From positions 124,001 through 188,000 of the forward strand of contig JAGTXK010000021.1 in assembly GCA_019096195.1 (NCBI GenBank): a stretch of 64,000 nucleotides of DNA, written 5' to 3'. Below are positions 34,265 through 45,277 of the stretch, piece after piece. The stretch's first letter is position 1; every line of letters begins with the position of its first letter. Source of the DNA: Boletus sp. NGJ. Lineage: Eukaryota > Basidiomycota > Agaricomycetes > Boletales > Boletaceae. The translations under genes were made by a program, and so were the position numbers. The notes beneath the pieces are model-generated. The model was not told the origin of the DNA and made no database searches. It saw only the letters and a program-made list of their open reading frames with translations.

Positions 34265-35358
34265 CCACCCCCTTCACTGCTGAGACAACGACTTTCTCCG
34301 ATGCCACCCTGTCTTCCTCCCCACATTTTCTTTCTACGATACCTGGTAGCCGTACTCTATCTCCTACTCTCTCCTCTCCTTCGTCACTCTCGCGTTCTAA
34401 CTCCCCTCTTGACGACTACTCTCGTCCTCATTCTCCTCTGTTACCTTCTCCCCGCGGCGAACCTCGCCTTCCACGCCCACCGACACCGGTCTCGCTAGCC
34501 TCCACCCCGACACCAATCATGTCGGTGGACGTCCCTATCTACGCCACACGTCTTCGCAACGACTTCCCAGACCTGGCCGAGGTCACCCGCCTCACTGAAA
34601 ACCTCGAAGATCCCCGCATGGCACTAGGGCTCGGGGCCCACCTAGACTATGCCTCCCCCTTATACTCCCTCTACAAGGCATACTTGCAATCGGCCGCCCT
34701 AGAGTCCATCGCCAACCGCACCACCGCCAACGCCCACCTATCCCTGACCCAACTACGCCTCCGGGGCATATCCGGTGAGCTGAAAGCGGCACTCCTAAAC
34801 GCCCTCCATCAGCTCGGAGCCGTCGAGCTCCTGGACGACCTCGACCGATACATGAGGGACCTGGCTAACCGTCCCATCCCAGCAATGCCTCCTGCACCCT
34901 CCACACCGTCCGCCTCGTCGTCCCCTCTAGGCGATGAAGAACTCGCGGTCGTCCGCCGTGAGGAAGCCTATTGGACTGGTCGTGGTGGAGCGGTCCCATT
35001 GGGACCTTCCCACCCTCGCTACGCCGAGGCTTGCTATCAATGCCACCGTCTAGGTCACCTACGCGTCCATTGCCCCGTTTACCAATGCCCCCAATGCTTA
35101 CGTTGGGAACCCGGTCATACTCAAGCACACTGCCCCCTATGCCGACGTTTAAACCCACAGACCCCGTCGTCTTCGTCCTCGTCCTCTGGTCGTGCATCAT
35201 CCTCATCCCACTCGATCCGACGCGTACCTCCCCCTCCCATCCGCGGCACCCAACTCGCCTCGCCGCCGTTCCTTTTTCCATCGTCTTACCGCGCAGGTTA
35301 CACGTCAGACCCATCCCACCGCACCGACCGACCCCTACGACGACCCAGACGTTTTTGA
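34261..35358 (+). CDS. Third ORF of gypsy family 2: intact 365-aa protein with zinc knuckles
   Basis: Starts at ATG 34261, whose last two bases form part of the pol stop (ATGA), an arrangement suggestive of termination-reinitiation. The first 80 residues are Ser/Pro/Thr-rich. Residues about 85-205 look mostly helical (YATRLRNDFPDLAEVTRL; LRLRGISGELKAALLNALHQ; LLDDLDRYMRDL). A Pro/Ala/Ser linker follows. A cysteine cluster starts at about residue 258: CYQCHRLGHLRVHC (CX2CX4HX4C), CPQCLRWEPGHTQAHC (CX2CX6HX4C), then CPLC. The tail is rich in Ser, Arg and Pro. No signal peptide or membrane anchor is visible, so it is not an obvious envelope protein. The knuckle array matches that of family 1 in number and spacing. 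Probably nucleic-acid binding; role unknown. Confidence 0.75.
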   Translation: MTTPFTAETTTFSDATLSSSPHFLSTIPGSRTLSPTLSSPSSLSRSNSPLDDYSRPHSPLLPSPRGEPRLPRPPTPVSLASTPTPIMSVDVPIYATRLRNDFPDLAEVTRLTENLEDPRMALGLGAHLDYASPLYSLYKAYLQSAALESIANRTTANAHLSLTQLRLRGISGELKAALLNALHQLGAVELLDDLDRYMRDLANRPIPAMPPAPSTPSASSSPLGDEELAVVRREEAYWTGRGGAVPLGPSHPRYAEACYQCHRLGHLRVHCPVYQCPQCLRWEPGHTQAHCPLCRRLNPQTPSSSSSSSGRASSSSHSIRRVPPPPIRGTQLASPPFLFPSSYRAGYTSDPSHRTDRPLRRPRRF

Positions 35359-35446
35359 CAGCGCAGCCATGAGTAACATGACCGGATCTCCCCTGCGGGT
35401 CCTATCGCGGTTTGGACTAGAGTCGTTCAGTGGTACTTCACGTGTA

Positions 35447-35458
35447 ACAGGGGGGTAA
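35447..35458 (+). other. Polypurine tract, family 2
   Basis: Purine run caggggggtaa directly before the 3' LTR. Confidence 0.55.
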
Positions 35459-36054
35459 TGTTACGTTTCCTCCTTTCTTCCTCCTTCTTCTTCCCTTCAA
35501 TCGTCCTCGTCCTCGCCTCGTCCTCTCGAATTCCCCTTGGACCATTTACTACACAGTGAGACTCCGTGTAGTCAAGGCCGACCTTCGCACCTCGTGCATC
35601 ATTTGTACTTCTACGCCGACTCCCACACGGGGGATCCCTTCTATTTCCCACTCCATAGGATCTCTCCGGTGCTGCGGCTTATTCATCCTTTTCCCACGCC
35701 TCAGTATGTATATAAACCCACCCTCTGTAGTCGATCCCCCAATTTACACCTACTTGGTGAACTTTCATCATCGCCCCTCCGGACCTCTAAAAGTCGTCGT
35801 TCCACTTCGAGTGAACGCTTCTTCTACGTCTCGTCTTCACTCTTTGAGTGAACCCTTGGCTACGACTAGGAAGACCCTTTGTCGTCGAACCCTTGACCCC
35901 GCGACTAGGAAGACCCTCTGTCGCCGAACCCTTGACCCTGCCAGGGGCCACCTTCGTCCCGTAGCTCTCTGAAGCTACCTCTCTCGACCCCGGTAGCTCG
36001 TCGCTACTCGACCGTCCAAGTTAACGCCTATCCCTACCCGGGGTAGTCGTAACA
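35459..36054 (+). repeat. 3' LTR of gypsy family 2
   Basis: 596 bases, matching 28762-29356 with roughly a dozen or more substitutions and a few single-base indels; followed by the duplication GTAAG. Confidence 0.95.
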
Positions 36055-36059
36055 GTAAG

Positions 36060-36530
36060 CTTCAGCATGAATCTGAAGTATATCTTTGTTATGGAAATTC
36101 CAATCAGCTGCATCAAAGTCTGACCTGCCAAGGATAGATGCATGAAAACAGTGACAAGCACTGCAATAGAAATGGCTACTAGTACTAGCAAGCTGTGCGG
36201 TTTTCATAGCTAGGGAGAGATCATAGACAACACAAGCGATCACAGATTGAGTGACACAGTTCCAGTATGAAGCAGTGTGAGAAATATTGATACTCCTTTC
36301 CCAACTCTCCACCAAATCATCCATCAGGGGTCAAGAAAATAGTTCAGCTCATTGCCATGGGGCTCTCATGGACCAGGGATGATCTCTGCCAGATACATAT
36401 TTTCTGATTTACACTGAATGTGCATGGATAGATTCAGGCATGTGCATGAAATAATTTCACAAGATGTTGTTGCATTATGCTGGAGATTTCCTTCAACATT
36501 GAAGAAGTTGACATTCAAGGAGAACAGATA
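36060..36530 (-). pseudogene. CACTA/Plavaka-type transposase, middle fragment
   Basis: Minus-strand reading gives ESWERSINISHTASYWNCVT, then VIACVVYDLSLAMKTAQLA and HFYCSACHCFHASILGRSDF, a cysteine/histidine-bearing block typical of this transposase type. It joins the fragment at 24901-28690 across the gypsy family 2 insertion and the N-terminal fragment across the solo LTR at 36536. Confidence 0.6.
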
Positions 36531-36535
36531 GTGAC

Positions 36536-37442
36536 TGTTATGCCATGTAACAAGTGACACGTTCCCACGTAATCAACCCTGTGTGATTATGGGACTAGCT
36601 GGACTTGAGGAGAAAATACCTCCCGAGGCCCAATGGTTCCTCAGACTGGGGACCAATGGCTAGCTTTCACATAGAGCCTCCCTTGGGGTTGGAGCCTACT
36701 CTACAACCAATGGCAGAATCTTGGACTTTGAGGATGGTGGCACGATCCAATGGAAGGGTAGACCAATCCTATACGGGGTCAGTGGTGGAGTCCTGACCAA
36801 TATGGTACCAGTGGCGGAGTCCTGGGTTTAATGGGCCAACCTCTGTTGGTGTTGGAGTTGCCGAAGCTTTAGAAGTGTGTGTGGATGGCAATGAGGCCAC
36901 ACAAGTGCGACATGATGAGGAAGATGATCATGAGCACTAGGGCGATCACCTCCAGAGTGGGAGCGAGCTTCTGAGATGAGATGGAACTGAGAGCTAGGGA
37001 AGCTGGGTAGATTACACGGGAAGTTGTGTAGATCTAGGTTAGAGGTACATGAAGGGCCAGCATCCCTATATATAGGCCCTGCCCATCTAGAGCAGGCTTC
37101 ATATCATATATGGTAATCGTAAATCACAGACAGGAGATTACCATAAGGGATCAAGGCATCAGTTAAATGGTAAGTTGGAATACTAAGCTATGCACAAGAG
37201 AGCACAGCCGAGGAGGCAATGTCTATGATCAGATCAAAAGGGTGAAATGCATATATCAATAAAATAGGAAGGCAGTGTCCAAACCAAACAGGTAACTTTC
37301 TAGAAAGGGAGTTCTGGATGGGGCAATGCCTGAGTTGGTGTCACAGGGGAATCCCTGGTTTGAGTCGAAGAATAAGTCATCCCATAGTCCTACGGGGGGT
37401 AAAGGGAGAGGAAAAGATGTACCCCCTCCTGTGACCGTAATA
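36536..37442 (-). repeat. Solo LTR, family 1, minus orientation, GTGAC duplication
   Basis: 907 bases whose plus strand begins TGTTATGCC and ends GACCGTAATA, diverged at both ends. Perfect duplications GTGAC lie at 36531-36535 and 37443-37447. It contains the conserved start site (AGATCTAGGTT on the plus strand near 37029-37039). Confidence 0.92.
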
Positions 37443-37447
37443 GTGAC

Positions 37448-38900
37448 CTTTACCTCCACAATCTACAAACAATTTCTGACTGCAGGGCCCAATGAATGTT
37501 CATAGGAACTGAGCATTCCATATATCCTTTGCTGTAGCTTGCCTTGGTTTCCGAGTGTCTCTGGCCAGATCATCACATGATTTGTCCATAAGGGTCTCTA
37601 ATTCTGGTCTTGCTAGCAAGCCAGACAAGTAATTGTGGAAATAGTGATAAATGAAAATTTTGATGGGAGTTTTACATGTGGGTGGGTTGCTAATGAGAAT
37701 GGCATTGCAAATGTTGTCCTCTGGATGCAGTTTGTTTGTGCAGTGAAGCAGATAAGAGGTTGAGCCCGATGAACTAGTTGGCTTGTGGATGCAACTGCAT
37801 GCCAGATAGACTGCATAGGAGGTAGTGTGCCCTTTAAGATTGAATCGAGATAACACTGTCTTCATTGTTTTAAGGATCTGTGTGAGGGTATGGTCATGAA
37901 GAGCATTAGATCCAGAATGAATCAAGTTAAAAGCTAAGGTGAGGACTAGTGAGATGACACCAAGTAGGAAATCACCACAAGTATGATCAATGTCAACGAG
38001 TACAACACTGACAACACCAAGGAAAATGGATACTTGGGAGATTTGGTCACAGCGATTGATAGAATGATTGAAATGATGGGCTGTGACAAAATTAGCATGA
38101 GTTTTGATTTTCTAAAATGAAGCACATACATGATTCATACTTGACCACACTGTCTGAGGTCTAAGCTTTGCCAACCCCTGTGAGGTGCATATCCAACAGC
38201 TCACACAACCTCATGAATCACTTCTTCCATGTAATGATTGAGGGGACTTGCCATTTCAGGTTGGCTAAAGTTTGCTGAACAGTCAACAGTTGAAGGCAAA
38301 GGCACTCATGTATAGATGGAGATGGAGATGAGAGTGACTGGTGATCAATGTGCTTGAATTGTCACTCTATTCAACTGAGAGCTTCATAAGAAATGGCTGT
38401 GCAATGATTTTTCTCCTTCTTTTGAAGAATTCTGGTAAAACTATCATTGCCATTTCAGTTTGAAATGTCAGGTGATTGGGGATATGAAATATACCCATAG
38501 TCTCTTTCAGAAGTTTCTTTTGCCACACAACACTTCATCGGAGCATCATATGAGGCAAAGGGTGTCAAGTTCTGAATGGATGCACTAGAAGATGATGTTG
38601 GTAGGTATGACAATGAAATAGTGGGGTGCATGTACATGTTCATTAAAGACATTCAGCCAATAGCACCAGCTTATTCACTAACATCTGGAGGGGGCAAGTT
38701 GTTGTGATCATGAGGGGACATCTTGGCTTGGTGTTCATTGTGAGAAACCCACAACTTGCTTGACTGTGAATCTAGATCAGGGCCATTGTCACAGACAGTA
38801 CTAGCAAAAAGGGCTGCAGAAAGTATTTCAATGTCAGGCTGCAGTATGGTGTCCAGAGGTGGGGGTGAATCTTATGGTGTATGATTACCCAGGAAGACAG
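37448..38900 (-). pseudogene. CACTA/Plavaka-type transposase, N-terminal part
   Basis: Minus-strand fragments include CKTPIKIFIYHYFHNYLSGL and LARPELETLMDKSCDDLAR followed by DIWNAQFLRTFIGPAV (37500-37700), and, upstream, a region with paired cysteines and histidine (YLACSCIHKPTSSS). Farther upstream, to about 38900, the sequence is low in similarity and Ser-rich (for example LSYLPTSSSSAS near 38590), as N-termini of such transposases tend to be. The start codon is not identified. Confidence 0.5.
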
Positions 38901-39469
38901 TTTGACAAACCAGATCTAGGACTGCTGCCCTATGAACATTGGGGGTTGGCTGAGGAATAATTACCTCAGGGATAGAGATATTGCAAACATAAATGTGCCT
39001 AAGTCAGATGGGCTGAGTCTTGCCAGCGGGGGAATGTGCAACTCCTGTAGTATCTACCTCACAACACACTGAACAAAAGCATTGATACTGTCTGTTCCAT
39101 GCAAGCATGAGGGATGAAATAATATGAAGTTGAAGAAGAACATACAGCTCTTCTTATTCCCTCAAGGAATGAGCTGCAGAGAAACCAAGTACAATACTTT
39201 TGATCTAAGAATAAAGATGTAAGATTACTGAGATGCACTACAATAAATAACATGTATGCATTAGTTATTCTGCTTGTCTACAACATGTCAAGTGATTCAG
39301 ATATTGGCAACAGAATGAGAAATGCCAAAATACAAGAGTTCCAATCAAAGTTCAAGGACACAAGATCATTAGAACATGTATACTTTGCTTGCCAACAATG
39401 GTGCCAGATTTGTCTGGATGATTCAGCTTATTGCTGGTGAGGGAATCAAAGGCAATCAGGAAGAGCATT

Positions 39470-40020
39470 ACTAAGGGTCCCAAGTGCAAGACACACTGAC
39501 TGATCTATGTTTTTTTTATTTTCTTTTGGCTATATGTAGCCATGGTGTTGCACATCTCAGCATCATTGTTGTAGCACAGTTACATTATGGCTAATTTACA
39601 ACTACTATGACTACTATATGTGGGTAGAGGAAGAGGAGGAAAGGATTGTAGGCACATAGGTCAATGGATATTTATTGTGAATTGAACTCAGTCCAGGCGA
39701 TGTCACCTGTGCATGTGATCACCAGTCAACAGTCCACTCTACACTCTACACTCCATACTCCAGCTGGTGATCATGTGCACAGGTGGCATTGCCTGGACTG
39801 AGTTCAATTCACAATAAATACCCATTGATTCATGTGCCTACAATTCTTTCCTTCTTTTCGTCTATCCACACACATTAGTCATAGTTGTTGTAAATTAGCT
39901 ATAATGTAACTGTGCTATGACAATGATGCTGAGATGTACAGTGCCATGGCTACATATAGCCAAAAGAAAATAAAAAAACATAGATCGGTCAGTGTGTCTT
40001 GCAGCACTTGGGTTCCTAGT
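39470..40020. repeat. Foldback element: 256-bp inverted arms with 38-base loop
   Basis: The arm 39470-39725 is the complement of 39764-40020 with a limited number of mismatches; the loop is 39726-39763. The outer end reads actaagggtcccaagtgc on the left and the complement of actaggaacccaagtgc on the right. The last 55 bases of the right arm are repeated in tandem at about 40021-40079. No coding capacity. Consistent with a MITE-like or foldback insertion; if transcribed it would form a long hairpin. Confidence 0.8.
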
Positions 40021-40079
40021 CACAAGAATAAAAAACATAGATCAGGTGAGCGTGTGTTTGCAGCACTTGGTTCCTAGTC

Positions 40080-41287
40080 ACTCATTTTCTTGCCAGCTAA
40101 ATACCTGGATCATCTGAACAAAATCCACCATCATCATAAGAATGATCTTAAATCCTTATTTCGAAGGTATTGAACATATCACTTATGGTTTATACTTAGA
40201 TTGGAATTCATGTATTTCAGCAGTGTTCATTCTGTTTTATGTGTCTACCTTGTCTTTTAACCTTGTCTTCATTTCCAGTTCCTCTGAATTCCCAGCTTGA
40301 ATTCATTGCATCTGTCAGGATCTTTATGATGTATACTTCAACCAAAGCTGGATTAAATCAAACACTGGCCAGTAGTGCAGAAAAAAAACAAGCTTGGGAA
40401 ATCTCTCCACTGTTTAGAAGATATGGTGAGTTTATTACCATGTATCCATATTTTCCACATACCATTTGTTGCACTTGTTCCATTGCCTTCAGGTCTTGGC
40501 TGGTCCTGCACTTGGAAGTGTCCAAATGCTTTTTAACAGCCTTGTTCATGAAGTGCTAATTATTGTGTTTAGTTTGCAGTAGTCTCTGTAAGTGTCTATC
40601 TTTTTACCTTCAATGCTTTATAACTTTCAGCCTCCTAGCCCAGTTGTTCTTTCAAGTTGTATCCTCCCCAACCTGGCCTCTCCACCTTACTATTTAGCTT
40701 TGAAATCTTCCTGGTGTTATCATCTTCTAATTTCAATGATGATAAGCTGGATTCGGATGGTGAGCATGACAGTGAGCATTGCGATCCTTCAGGTTCAGAC
40801 ATTGGATCATCCAATGAAGCTGCAGCACAGAACTTCACACCTTTTGCAGGTACAGGGGTACTTGGCAGGAGATTAACAATCTTAAAAGCAGGAGCCCTGG
40901 AAAGAAATCTGGACCTTGCAGAGGTATATTTGACAGGACCCTGTTGAGATTTTTGGGTGGTTGAAAACACCATTCCTATAGCCACCAATACAATCACTCT
41001 GGATATTGGCTAATAGATTAGCTTTTCCTGAGAGGTTAGGAGTGGTAATGGAAGTGGAGGTGTGTTGATCTCATAGGACATCATCAATGTTTGGGCTGAA
41101 TACATGATGGCTGTTGTTGCAATGAAGGTGGAAACCTTATATTTTGCATCAGGTTGCCAGCAACCCACTCCCACTTATGAAGTGACAAAAGTATACATCT
41201 CAATTGATTCTGATCATGTGTAACTTGTAATTTCACAACTCCACTCATCAATAGCTTGATTAATCATATGCTGTATCTGTCATATCC
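40080..41287. other. Unassigned region; possible spliced gene fragments
   Basis: Several short plus-strand open stretches are separated by intron-like GT-AG intervals (for example gtattg to tttcag at about 40166-40218). One is acidic (DDKLDSDGEHDSEHCDPSGSD near 40735-40800). I do not recognise a family and cannot connect the pieces with confidence. Confidence 0.3.
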
Positions 41288-41847
41288 TGTGTAATTCAAC
41301 AAGTCCAACTCTGGCACACTGTCCATAACTCCGGCGTGTTCTCCCTCGGAGTATGTCCTCATACCCTCGGACTTGTAACATCCTCACTATAGTATTCATA
41401 CTTCTCCTTTTGTACATAACCTATGCTTCTTCATCCATCCTAGTCCCACCTTATAGTTGTCTCCGACCCATTGTCTGTCTCGCTTAGGAGCACTGCTCCA
41501 GCAAGGTCCCATCTCCATCCCATTACTCATTACACCTTACGAACTCTGTTACTAATACCTTTGTTCCGATCATATATAAATCCTCTGTACTACTCTTGTA
41601 AAGTCAGTTTGAATATCAACTCTAAACACTCCTCCTGTCTCCTGTCTGAGTCTCGACGACTCACTCCAACCCTTTGCTCGACTTGACATTCAACTACATC
41701 GAGTCCAAACCTCTGATCCTTCTATGTCTCCGAAATCCAGGACATCGGACTTGAGCAAGGGCACACCACATAAGGTGAAGCCAAGTCCCAACACCCTCAA
41801 GTAACTCTGGTCCTTCAGAGTTTCATCAGAGTTGTCCATTCTTAACA
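41288..41847 (+). repeat. Possible solo LTR of another family
   Basis: The sequence runs from tgtgtaattc to cttaaca, has a TATATAAA box (about 41574-41581) and CTC-rich sequence after it, and contains no ORF. An ATATC string precedes (41282-41286) and follows (41848-41852), but one base separates the left copy from the TG start. Boundaries are therefore provisional. Confidence 0.35.
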
Positions 41848-42463
41848 ATATCAGTCATTGCACACAGAGATAATAACAAACAATAATGACAATGAGCAAT
41901 GTCGCTTGATCATTGCTCAAAGGACAATGAGATATGGCCTGATAGGCTGTATATAATTGCAACTGCTAAAAGGCTAATCCAAAGATAGAAAGATAACAAT
42001 CAGCATCCCCTAACACTTACCCATCATCAGTCATTGCCCCACCATCATGGTGGTTGTCTAATCTCTCTCCCTGTAAAGTTGTATTTAATGCATGAACACA
42101 ATCTGTTACCCACAGACATCATTCCCACCCATAGACATCATTCCCACAGATTCATCTATGATGGATAACACAATCAGCCAATCCATTGTATCCCCTTGGA
42201 AAATTTCTCAGATAAGCATCTGTATCTCTGTCCTTGATAATTGATTCACTCCAAAATAGCCCTTCCATGTGCCAGTTGTTGATCTTCAGTGGCAGACTGT
42301 CTCCTCCTCTTCCTTGCCATCCAAGCACCCAGCAGTTGAAGATCTCATTGCCCCACCCTCAAAGAGGGCTGCTCTTGATTGCACTTAGCCAACAAATGGA
42401 TTCACTGCAGATATTTCACTCCCCACTGCAAAGAAGACACAACTAATTCTTTTGTCCATAAGC
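41848..42463. other. No gene recognised
   Basis: AT-rich sequence. Just before the next gene, a CCC-TCAAAGAGGGCTGC stretch (about 42356-42373) resembles a segment inside that gene (near 42530), which may mean the gene starts earlier than annotated. Confidence 0.3.
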
Positions 42464-43921
42464 ATGTCACTTTCCAAACTGACCTCCCTACCATTCAAGT
42501 GTCAAGCTGATACAGATCATCCCACTCCACCCACAAAAAGGGTTGCTGTTGATTGTGCACCACCAATTTCTTTGAGTAGTCCCAGTCTATAGAAATGTAA
42601 AGCAAGTGAGGCTGCACTTTCACTTCCCCCACTCACTAAGAAGATTGCACTTGGAACAGTTCTGCATAGAAATGAGACAATTCTTCAGCTGATCCCAACT
42701 GATATCAGGGTAAGTCCTCTCCTGAATGTCAAAGCTACATGTATTCTAAGTATTTATTGTCTCATTAGTCTAACCAATCAATTCTCTGGTACATGCCTAT
42801 TAAGCTGCTTCAAATGATTATCAAGGAACTCGACCTGGAATTCCTTTGTATTCTATTCCAAGTTGCTGGTCTTTGAATGAGATTGCAGGCTTGTGGTATT
42901 TGGCATCTGTCAAATTTCCTGGCCTTGATGGAGATGGCTGGCTTGTGCTGGAAAATAAATAATGCAAAGCTCTCCTCATCTGGAGATGCTCCAGTGCATT
43001 TGTGCTTCCCCAATTCCTTATGTTCTCAGTGTCCAGACAGACCAATGATCACCATCTCAATGCTCTCAGTGCCTTTTTTGAATCACTAAGGGGCATTGGA
43101 GCTATACTGGAAGTCCACCTCTCCATGTATACAGGTCCTCTAAAGGATTCTCCAGAGCTCTTCACTTTTCTAGAGATGATTAACAACTCAGAATGTCGTA
43201 GGTTACAGTGCAACAGCTCCAGGTTGAGAGCAATTGAAACTGGTATTGATGGTTGCAGTGTCGTTTGTGAGAGCTCACTCCAAGTGCTCCACCTCAACTC
43301 ACCACTCCTCTTTGTACTGTGTACTCTTTCCTTCACCCTCACCACTCTGCATAATGCTCCTCTACAAGATCTGGCATTAACAAACATCAGTTTGGAACCC
43401 AAGGATTGGTTGCTTCTCCTCAAATTGGCAACCTTTCCCCTTCTATCTGTTCTGGAGGTCAAGGAGGGTTGCCCCATTTCTAGCCTTATTGACTTTCCCC
43501 TTAGGCACCAAGTATCTCAGTTGCGTGTCACTAACCATGATACCACCACCATTTCATTCAGAATGGCATACCAATGGCACCATCATGCCTCTATCCCCTC
43601 TCTGGCCCAATTGGATGCTTCCTCAGCTGTCATCATCATGTTGAGATGCATCTCATTGACTTGAGCAGCCCATTCCAGAAACTCAATGGTCGTCTTCACC
43701 AGTCACCCATTGATCAAAACCTTCTTTCTATTCTACTCTCTTGTGCAGAGAGCTCGCCAATATTGAGGAGCTTCAAATCATAATTCCTAGCGGACTGGAT
43801 GAGATAGTATATGCAGTGCCAGACAGTACTCATACATGTACTGCAAGAAATGTCAGTATTAGGCTTGCTGAGCAGACATTAAACTCTAACACCATGGTAA
43901 GCTTCCCTTCATTATTTATTT
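42464..43921 (+). pseudogene. F-box-like / leucine-rich-repeat-like protein, broken
   Basis: Exon 1 (42464-42709, one in-frame TAG) encodes an N-terminal basic part with repeated PPTKR- and PLTKK-like motifs. A GT-AG intron follows at 42710-42768 in phase 0. Exon 2 starts with an F-box-like helix (WYMPIKLLQMIIKELDLEFL, near 42791-42850). After frame changes come LNEIAGLWYLASVKFPGLDG and the long open part 43002-43664, with leucine-rich segments such as SLQVLHLNSPLL and LATFPLLSVLEVKEG. A last piece (ANIEELQIIIPSGLDEIVYA, 43750-43810) ends near 43921. F-box-like substrate receptors of this type are multiplied in Agaricomycetes; this copy is not functional. Confidence 0.5.
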
Positions 43922-45277
43922 GACCATTGCTAAACATCTTACAGTTACATTGTGCCCCTTGGATGCAAGCATTTAGCCAGGCTTGCCAAGTGTGGATATA
44001 TACAGATAGTTCTTTTCCCAATAAAGAATTTGAAGATATGTTCCAGTTATTCTCTACATGAGACAACCTTCATGTGCATGTTCTTAAGTACATAGACTGA
44101 TCATAGAATATGTGCTTTATTGTGCTTTATATACCTATCCAAAGTGTACCTATCAACATACTATACCTTTGTACAAACTCACCACATATTGATCACATAT
44201 ATCTACCTATCCAAATCACTATTTGTACACACTGATCACTTATGGACGAACTATCTGAGCAAGCATGATCACATTGTTGTGGGGGAGCAAACAACCTGAA
44301 TAGAACACATGCATCTATCTATACTTATCTACTATTGTTGTCAAATTGGTATGATGAGGCATACATCCTCAGGGGGTAAAATGGTACTCTCTGCTCATGA
44401 TGACAATGCTGCTGCTGCTGGAATTGGTGTAACCACCACCTTTCTCTTCTTTCATGCCCATCTAACAACCCAACAGAATTGTCCCTACAGATTACCTCAT
44501 AGGACAAGCACAAATTGATCCTTTGATGTTGGACTAGCTGGGCTAAGGAAACATGGGAATGTGGTGGTACTCCATGGCTGCCCACCAGATGTGGAAAGCA
44601 CCACACACCCAGCAGGAGCATGATTCTTATGGTTGAAAAAAAGTTCAGGACTGGTCCACATGACTCGTTTCATATATGTAGTTGCCAGCACAATATCCAG
44701 CACCAATGCTAAAGCAGAGCTGATGGCGGAAATAATTGCAGAACTGGTCAAAAAGCCACTCAATGCAATCTAAAAGTAAATGAGTGGCTGTCATCACAAA
44801 TACTATCTGCTTACCTTTGTCAACTATTTCATCACAGTTGGCTACTGTCATCTTTCAAGCATCTGGTTCATTTTCATCCAGAACTCTAGGGGATGGCAGC
44901 AGTGTTTTGTTGTGAACTGGTGGTGACTCTTGCTCAAAGAATCATGTTACTAAAGCCTTCAATTGGGCTAAGTGTGCCCCTGTAAGAATAGTGCCATCTA
45001 AAAGAACACTGGACCTATCCAAGATCAGCTCAGATATGGCAAAACTCAACAAACTCACTTTGTGGCCAAATATCCATTCCTAACCTCAAAGGTATGATGT
45101 CCATAGAAAGACACCAAACTCATTGCATGATTTACGGCATGAAGGGTAGCTTGATAGCCTTTTTTCTCTCTGTCAATTATCCATACATTATGATCAACAG
45201 AGCTGGTGGCAGCCTGATGTAGTGAAAATTCTGTAATTTTCCTACACAATTGAATTGGAACTTTGATCTAGTGCACA
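43922..45277. other. No gene recognised
   Basis: AT-rich, with scattered short open frames on both strands and repeated ATACCTATCCAAA-like strings at 44130-44220. The minus strand could hold decayed C-terminal parts of the neighbouring KOW-like pseudogene, but I cannot show it. Confidence 0.3.

Larger units (their letters stand above)
28762..36054 (+). mobile_element. Ty3/gypsy chromovirus, family 2, full-length
   Basis: LTRs of 595 and 596 bases (TGTTACGTTTCC to CGTAACA or TGTAACA), about 97% identical by eye. Target duplications GTAAG lie at 28757-28761 and 36055-36059. It encodes gag, pol with chromodomain, and an intact third ORF. Damage consists of single-base frame shifts in gag and pol, with no premature in-frame stops noticed. 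It is inserted inside a CACTA/Plavaka-type transposase gene. Confidence 0.96.

Noticed and set aside
40735-40945. UFD1-like C-terminus in the acidic fragment
   Set aside because: Only a few residues resemble it; not enough to name a family.
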